From Actinospineispora acaciae DSM 45401 (lineage in GTDB: Bacteria > Actinomycetota > Actinomycetes > Mycobacteriales > Pseudonocardiaceae), in NCBI RefSeq assembly GCF_000620785.1, contig NZ_JIAI01000002.1, forward strand, positions 490,110-554,109: 64,000 bases of DNA, written 5' to 3'. Positions 59,518 through 64,000 of the stretch are shown here, one piece after another. Made by a program: the position numbers and the translations under genes. The stretch's first letter is position 1. Each line of letters begins with the position of its first letter. The notes under the pieces are model-generated. The model saw only the letters and a list, made by a program, of their open reading frames with translations. It ran no database searches and was not told the origin of the DNA.

Positions 59518-60438
59518 TCAGGAGCCGGGGACCGAGCCGATCTCCGGTGGTGCCGGCGGGCCGTCGCGTTCGACGGTGCCGACGGTCGCGCGCCACAGCC
59601 GCTGCCAGGTGCCGTCCGCGTAGATCGTGCGCAGCCAGTGGTTCACCACCGCCTTGAGCCGGGGGTCCTGTTTGGACATGCCGATGCCGAACGGGGCGTC
59701 CCGGGTCGGCGGCCCGGCGAACTTGACGTCGTCGTGGCGCATCGCGAACCCGGACAGGATGGCGCTGTTGAGGAAGAAGGCGTCCACCCTGCCCTGTTGC
59801 AGCGCGCGCAGGCACTGGGTGGCCGAGTCGAAGATGACCTGCCTGGCGCCGGGCTGCAGCCGCCGCAGCGCCTCCGCCGCGACGGCCGGCATCGTGCAGG
59901 TGGTCACGCCGTCGAGGTCGGCCAGGCCGTGCACGGCGGTGTTGTCCCTGCGCACCAGGATCGCGCCGCCGCCGATGAGGTAGGGCCCGGCGAAGTCCAC
60001 CAGCCTGGCCCGCTGCGGGGTGATCTGGTACGTGGCGACGGTGAAGTCGATGGTGCCGTTCTGGATCAGCGCCTCGCGGGTGTCGCTGGTGACGTTCACC
60101 CAGCTCACGTCCGGCCGGCCGGTGAGGTACTTGGCGAGCATCCGCGCCAGCGAGGCGTCGAAGCCGGTGTACTCGCCGGTCATCGGGTCCTTCAGGGAGT
60201 AGAGCGGGACGTCGTAGCCGGCGCCGATGCTGACCGTGCCGCGCCGCCTGATCGCCTGCGCGGCCGGGCTGGCCGCCAGGTCCGCGTCGGTGGCCACCGG
60301 AGCCGCGTCGACGGCCGCCCGCACCGCGCGCTGGTCGCCACCGGACGCCTTGTCGTATCGCGAGCTGACCCCGCCGCAGCCTCCGGTGATGAGTGCGGCG
60401 ATGACCAGCACGGTGACGACGAGCGTCCTTGCCCGCAT
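59518..60438 (-). CDS. Amino-acid ABC transporter substrate-binding lipoprotein
   Basis: 306 aa. Signal peptide with lipobox TGGC (Cys21), then a periplasmic-binding fold: GTVSIGAGYDVPLYSLKDPMTGEYTGFDASLARMLAKYL, SDTREALIQNGTIDFTVATYQITPQRARLVDFAGPYL, RVDAFFLNSAILSGF. It resembles GluB-type proteins for glutamate or related acidic or polar amino acids. It is the first gene of the operon and divergent from the RpiR regulator; two near-identical operator-like sequences flank the gap. The ligand is unknown. Confidence 0.93.
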   Translation of the reverse strand: MRARTLVVTVLVIAALITGGCGGVSSRYDKASGGDQRAVRAAVDAAPVATDADLAASPAAQAIRRRGTVSIGAGYDVPLYSLKDPMTGEYTGFDASLARMLAKYLTGRPDVSWVNVTSDTREALIQNGTIDFTVATYQITPQRARLVDFAGPYLIGGGAILVRRDNTAVHGLADLDGVTTCTMPAVAAEALRRLQPGARQVIFDSATQCLRALQQGRVDAFFLNSAILSGFAMRHDDVKFAGPPTRDAPFGIGMSKQDPRLKAVVNHWLRTIYADGTWQRLWRATVGTVERDGPPAPPEIGSVPGS

Positions 60439-60458
60439 GGCGCGTTCCTCGGATCGAC

Positions 60459-60474
60459 TGTAATGATGACTACC
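60459..60474. promoter_or_regulatory. Operator-like 16-mer, ABC operon side
   Basis: TGTAATGATGACTACC. It matches the 16-mer at 60534-60549 in 13 of 16 bases and lies 21 bp upstream of the binding-protein start. RpiR-family regulators such as HexR bind TGTA-N-TACA dyads, which this resembles. Confidence 0.6.
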
Positions 60475-60533
60475 GATCTGTCGTATCTGCTACAGTAGCC
60501 GTGTGTCGCAGACATCACAAGGGGAGCGCGAGA

Positions 60534-60549
60534 TGTAATGAGTACTACA
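60534..60549. promoter_or_regulatory. Operator-like 16-mer, overlapping the RpiR start
   Basis: TGTAATGAGTACTACA, with TGTA-N8-TACA symmetry. It spans the ATG of the RpiR gene, as expected for autorepression. Same orientation as the copy at 60459-60474. Confidence 0.6.
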
Positions 60550-61443
60550 GATCCCGGGGAGGCCCCGCTGGCGCGCCGCATCGCGGAGCGGGCCGACGTG
60601 CTGACGCCGACCGAGCTGATGGTCGCCGAGTACCTGCGCGCCCGCTCCGAGGAGGTGCTGTTCGCCACCGCCGAGCAGCTCGCCAAGGCCGCCGGCACCA
60701 GCGATGCCACCGTGATCCGCACCGCGAAGGCGCTGGGCTACTCCGGGCTGCCCGAGCTCAAGCACGACGTGGGCGGTTACCTGGTGCGGGTGCGCCGGCC
60801 CGCCGTCCGGCTGGCGCAGCGCATCGAGCACGCCGGCGAGTCGGCCGGGCTGCTCGACTCGGTGTTCGCCGAGGCCGCCGAGCGGCTGGCCGAGACCCGC
60901 CGGCTGCTGCGCACCGAGGAGGTCCAGCGCGCGGTGGACCTCCTGGCCGGGGCCACCGAGGTGGTCGGCTACGGCGTCGGGATCTCCGCGCTGGTCGCCG
61001 AGTACCTGACGACCAGGCTGACCAGGGTCGGCGTGCGCGCCCGGGCGGCCGGCGCCACCGGGTTCCGGCTCGCCGACGAGCTGCTGGCGCTCGCCGGGGG
61101 CGACGTGTTGGTGATCTACGCGCCGGGCCGGATGCTCCCCGAGCTGGACGTCATCCTGGACCACGCCGCCGAGGTCGGCGCCCGGGTGGTGCTGGTCTCC
61201 GACTCGCTGGGCGCGCGCCTCGGCGACCGGGTCACCGTCGCGCTGCCGGCCGTGCACTCCGGCAGCGGGCTGACCGGTGAGTGCCTCGCCTCCACCGTGC
61301 TCACCGACACGCTCGTACTCGGCGTCGCCGCCCGCGACGAGCACCGCTCGACGGCGGCATCCGACCTGCTCACCGGCCTGCGCGGGCGGCTGTCGTCCCC
61401 ACCGCCGCGCCGGCCGAGGGTCAGGGACGGACCAGCACCTTGA
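60538..61443 (+). CDS. RpiR/MurR-family transcriptional regulator
   Basis: 301 aa. N-terminal HTH_6 domain (LTPTELMVAEYLRARSEEVLFATAEQLAKAAGTSDATVIRTAKALGYSGLPELKHDV, about 20-80) and a C-terminal SIS sugar/amino-sugar-binding fold (VVGYGVGISALVAEYLTTRLTRVGV, VLVIYAPGRMLPELD). RpiR proteins control sugar-phosphate or related catabolic genes. The ABC operon and possibly the zinc dehydrogenase are likely targets. GGGGAG precedes the ATG. It overlaps the convergent dehydrogenase by 23 bp. Confidence 0.93.
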   Translation: MSTTDPGEAPLARRIAERADVLTPTELMVAEYLRARSEEVLFATAEQLAKAAGTSDATVIRTAKALGYSGLPELKHDVGGYLVRVRRPAVRLAQRIEHAGESAGLLDSVFAEAAERLAETRRLLRTEEVQRAVDLLAGATEVVGYGVGISALVAEYLTTRLTRVGVRARAAGATGFRLADELLALAGGDVLVIYAPGRMLPELDVILDHAAEVGARVVLVSDSLGARLGDRVTVALPAVHSGSGLTGECLASTVLTDTLVLGVAARDEHRSTAASDLLTGLRGRLSSPPPRRPRVRDGPAP

Positions 61444-62452
61444 GCGCCGTGCGGTCGTTCATGGCGCGGTAGCCGTCGGCGATGTCCTCCAGCTTGACGG
61501 TGCTGTCGAAGACCCGGCCCGAAGGGAGCAGGCCGGCCAGCGCGTCGGGCAGGAACTCGGGGATGTACGCCCGCGCCGGCGCCACCCCGCCGGTGATGGT
61601 CAGGTTGCGCAGGAACACATCGAAGTCCAGCCGGGCGTCCCGGTACTGGGGCACGCCCACCCTGGCGATCGTGCCGGCATCGCGCGCCACGCCGAGCGCG
61701 GTCTCGAACGCGTCGACGGTGCCCACGCACTCCAGCACGTGCGGCGCGCCGTCGCCGGTCAGCTCGCGCACCCTGGCCACCGCCGGCTCGCCGCGCTCGG
61801 CGACGACGTCGGTGGCGCCGAACTCGCGGCCCAGGTCGGTGCGGTCGGGGTGGCGGCCCATGAGCACGATCCGGTTGGCGCCGCGGCGGTGGGCGGCGAG
61901 CACGGCGGACAGGCCCACGGCGCCGTCGCCGATCACCACCACGGTGGCGCCCTGACCCACCCCGGCCCGCACGGCGGCGTGGTGGCCGGTGGGGAACACG
62001 TCGGACAGCGACAGCAGCGCCGGCATGTGCTCCTCGGCGGTGTCGGCGGGCAACTTCACCAGCGTGCCGTCCGCCTGAGGCGCGCGCACCGCCTCGCCGT
62101 GCGCGCCGTCCACGTCGCCGACCGCCCAGCGCCCGCCGTTGCGGCACGAGCTGGTCCACCCGGCGCGGCAGTACTCGCAGGTGTTGTCGCTCCACAGGAA
62201 CGGCGCGAGCACCAGGTCGCCGGCGCGCACGGTGGTCACCTCGGCGCCGGTCTCCTCGACCACGCCGATGAACTCGTGCCCGATGCGCTGGCCACCGGGC
62301 GGCGGCGCGGCGCTCCTGTACTTCCACAGGTCGCTGCCGCAGACGCAGGTCAGCGTGACGCGCACGATCGCGTCCGTCGGGTGCAGCAGTGCCGGGTCGG
62401 GCACGTCTTCGACCCGGACGTCGCCGGGGCCGTGGATGACTGTCGCTCGCAT
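61421..62452 (-). CDS. Zinc-dependent alcohol dehydrogenase (MDR family)
   Basis: 343 aa. TCVCGSDLW and GHEFIG hold the catalytic zinc Cys and His; CEYCRAGWTSSCRNGG is the structural-zinc loop with three of the Cys; VVVIGDGAVGLSAVLAAHRRGA is the nucleotide-binding motif. Members oxidise alcohols or glutathione/mycothiol adducts. The ATG at 62452 follows a GAGG-type site. The gene is convergent with the RpiR gene, overlapping it by 23 bp. The 148 bp upstream show no obvious operator. Confidence 0.92.
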   Translation of the reverse strand: MRATVIHGPGDVRVEDVPDPALLHPTDAIVRVTLTCVCGSDLWKYRSAAPPPGGQRIGHEFIGVVEETGAEVTTVRAGDLVLAPFLWSDNTCEYCRAGWTSSCRNGGRWAVGDVDGAHGEAVRAPQADGTLVKLPADTAEEHMPALLSLSDVFPTGHHAAVRAGVGQGATVVVIGDGAVGLSAVLAAHRRGANRIVLMGRHPDRTDLGREFGATDVVAERGEPAVARVRELTGDGAPHVLECVGTVDAFETALGVARDAGTIARVGVPQYRDARLDFDVFLRNLTITGGVAPARAYIPEFLPDALAGLLPSGRVFDSTVKLEDIADGYRAMNDRTALKVLVRP

Positions 62453-62600
62453 GGCTGCCTCATTCCTCGGGTAGCTGATTCTGGGCGCGCGGGATCGCGG
62501 GGTTTGCGCAGGGTCACAGCGAGAGGGCGGCGGCAGCGGCCGTGGGGCGCCGGCTCGGGACGTGAGCATGATCGAGGCGCGCGGCCGCACCTCATGCGTA

Positions 62601-63275
62601 TCAGCCGCGGTCGGGCCCACGCAAGTCGTCCGGACCCGTCTCACACCGGGCGGACCCGTTCAGCCGGGTGATGAGCGGCCAGAAGAGGTCGTCGACGATC
62701 GACCGGATCCGTTCGGGGGAGATCGGCCGCAGGGTCATCAGGATGTCGTGGCGGATGAGCTGGAACGGCAGTTCGAGCAGGTCCGTCGGGATCCGCGCGA
62801 GGTCGATCTCGCCGCGGTCGTGAGCCCGGCGGTACACCTCGTCGGATCGGTGCGGGCGGTCGCCGAGCATGATGAGGCGGGCCTCCTCCGGGGTGAGCCC
62901 GGTGTTGTGGTGCAGGCCCGCGAACGTCGCGCCGATGAGCGTCGCGAACTCCGTCCGTTCGGCGTTGACGGTCGTGAGCAGCGCGAGCACGTCGTCGCGC
63001 AGGTTGCCGGTGTCCGGGACCGCCACCGGATGGGTGTCGCCGTAGTGGCGGACGGCGGCGAGCACGAGGTCGTTCTTGTCCGCCCAGCGGCGGTAGAGCA
63101 CCGCGACCCCGCTCCTCGCGCGGTCCGCGACGGACTCCATGGTCAGCTTCGCAAAGCCGACCGCGACCAGCTCCTCCCAGGCCGCCGTGAGCAGCGCGTG
63201 CTCCAGCTCGGCCCCTCGGCGGCGGCGTTTGACCGCGTCGGCGGTCGTCGTGGACGCGGCTCGCTCGCTGGGCAT
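62601..63275 (-). CDS. TetR-family transcriptional regulator
   Basis: 224 aa. N-terminal HTH ([48 protein letters not shown], about 25-70) is a classic TetR domain. The C-terminal ligand domain ends in [20 protein letters not shown] 63275 is chosen; ATG 63302 is also possible. It is divergent from the flavin monooxygenase, with a dyad TAAGAG...CTCTTA across the gap, so it probably represses that gene and itself. The ligand is unknown, likely an aromatic or drug-like compound. Confidence 0.9.
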   Translation of the reverse strand: MPSERAASTTTADAVKRRRRGAELEHALLTAAWEELVAVGFAKLTMESVADRARSGVAVLYRRWADKNDLVLAAVRHYGDTHPVAVPDTGNLRDDVLALLTTVNAERTEFATLIGATFAGLHHNTGLTPEEARLIMLGDRPHRSDEVYRRAHDRGEIDLARIPTDLLELPFQLIRHDILMTLRPISPERIRSIVDDLFWPLITRLNGSARCETGPDDLRGPDRG

Positions 63276-63286
63276 GTCGTCCAGAA

Positions 63287-63353
63287 TAAGAGAGGTTTGC
63301 ATTCCTTCGCCAGCGACCGTACCGTCGGAAATAAGAAACGAAACCAACTCTTA
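63287..63353. promoter_or_regulatory. Divergent TetR/monooxygenase promoter with imperfect dyad
   Basis: TAAGAGAGGTTT (63287-63298) and AAACCAACTCTTA (63341-63353) are imperfect inverted copies 42 bp apart. One lies near the TetR start and the other 26-30 bp before the monooxygenase start. They fit two half-sites or two operators for the TetR protein. Confidence 0.5.
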
Positions 63354-63381
63354 ACGCGAACGCGGGAGCGGAAGGATCATG

Positions 63382-64000
63382 ATGTTCGACGTCGTCATCG
63401 TCGGGGGAGGGCCGGTCGGGCTGTTCCTCGCCTGCGAGCTCAAGCTGGCCGGGGTCGACCCGGTGGTGCTGGAGCGGCTGCCCGAAGCGAGCCAGGCGCA
63501 CAAGGCCAACGGGTTCACCGGCCAGGTGGTGCGCCTGATGGATCACCGGGGCCTGTTCGAGCGGTGCGGCGGTACGGGGGCGCCGACGCCCGCGCCGGTG
63601 TTCTACTTCGGGGCGATGCCGCTGCCGCTGCGGACGCTCGGCGCGGACAACCCGATGCACTTCCTGCAGGTCAACCAGCGTGACCTCGAGCGCGTGCTCG
63701 GCGAGCGGGCGTCCGAGCTGGGCGTGGACGTGCGCCGTGAGCACGAGGTCCGTTCCCTCACCCAGTCGGACGACCACGTCGAGCTGCTCACCGTGACCAG
63801 CGACGGCAGGGGCACCCGGCTCACGGCCCGGTTCGTCGTCGGCTGCGACGGCGGCCACAGCGTGGTCCGCAAGCGGTCGGGGATCGCGTTCCCCGGGCTC
63901 GTCGACGAACGGATCGTCTCCCGCACGGCCCACATCGCGCCGACCGGGCAGATCAGGCCGGCGTCGGCCGAGCGGTCCAGACAGGCGCTGAGCGGGCGGA
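63382..64000 (+). CDS. FAD-dependent aromatic monooxygenase (right end off the window)
   Basis: At least 206 aa, truncated at the edge. DVVIVGGGPVGLFLACELKLAG is the FAD-binding Rossmann motif; VNQRDLERVLGERASELGVDV and VVGCDGGHSVVRKRSGIAFPG (GD motif) are typical of PheA/TfdB/rifampicin-hydroxylase-like flavin monooxygenases. ATG 63382 has GGAAGGA at good distance; ATG 63379 is less well spaced. Likely target of the divergent TetR regulator. A substrate such as an aromatic drug is plausible but unproven. Confidence 0.9.
   Translation, partial: MFDVVIVGGGPVGLFLACELKLAGVDPVVLERLPEASQAHKANGFTGQVVRLMDHRGLFERCGGTGAPTPAPVFYFGAMPLPLRTLGADNPMHFLQVNQRDLERVLGERASELGVDVRREHEVRSLTQSDDHVELLTVTSDGRGTRLTARFVVGCDGGHSVVRKRSGIAFPGLVDERIVSRTAHIAPTGQIRPASAERSRQALSGR

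Overview
The window is very GC-rich chromosomal DNA from a filamentous, multicellular actinomycete, probably of the Pseudonocardiales or a related order; I cannot name the genus. Several enzyme families that point to mycothiol and coenzyme F420 (a mycothiol-type nitroreductase, a maleylpyruvate-isomerase-family protein, two luciferase-like monooxygenases) support this. So do Ser/Thr kinases with beta-propeller sensors, an XRE/DUF397 regulator pair, S-adenosyl-methyltransferases of the DUF574 type, and frequent GTG starts. I saw no rRNA, tRNA, CRISPR array, insertion sequence or phage gene. The density of regulators, transporters and one-off catabolic operons suggests an accessory chromosome region.

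Layout. 1-9.1 kb: a trypsin/nSTAND ATPase/WD-like sensor protein that runs off the left edge, divergent from a lipoprotein-like protein with three tandem domains and a CPBP membrane protein lacking the usual catalytic Glu pair. Two DUF397-type proteins, two paralogous coiled-coil proteins and an XRE regulator with palindromic sites follow. 9.1-14.1 kb: an IclR-controlled catabolic unit (dicarboxylate carrier, carboxymuconolactone-decarboxylase-like protein, SDR, LigI-like amidohydrolase). 14.2-19.3 kb: a tandem kinase array, one pseudokinase and two intact kinases with PQQ-type propellers. 19.3-29.0 kb: thiol-dependent reductase, secreted peptidase, WYL regulator, epoxide hydrolase, oleate hydratase, HtrA-like protease, DoxX, a broken alpha/beta hydrolase, and an APH(6)-type phosphotransferase whose ribosome binding site lies in a hairpin. 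29.1-37.7 kb: small enzymes, a LuxR regulator, a DHA2 exporter, an SGNH hydrolase and an F420-type oxidoreductase.

37.7-42.4 kb: two paralogous DUF574 methyltransferases with conserved promoter/leader regions flank a nitrate/sulfonate-type ABC importer. 42.4-49.9 kb: an XRE-cupin regulator, an amino acid permease, a sodium/solute symporter with its DUF3311 partner, and a divergent aminotransferase/amidohydrolase pair; two transporter-side promoters share a 21-bp motif. 50-54.7 kb: a divergent FHA protein/kinase pair and small oxidoreductases. 54.7-57.2 kb: an ECF41-type sigma factor with its SDR and CxxC carboxymuconolactone-decarboxylase partners, with two exact ECF41 promoters in the divergent gap. 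57.1-64 kb: an amino-acid ABC importer without an ATPase gene, divergent from an RpiR regulator with two near-identical operators, then a zinc alcohol dehydrogenase and a TetR regulator divergent from a flavin monooxygenase cut by the right edge.

Genes are tightly packed. Many convergent pairs overlap at their stop codons, and most control seems to sit in short divergent promoters beside a dedicated regulator. Functions are assigned from recognisable motifs by eye, without database searches.
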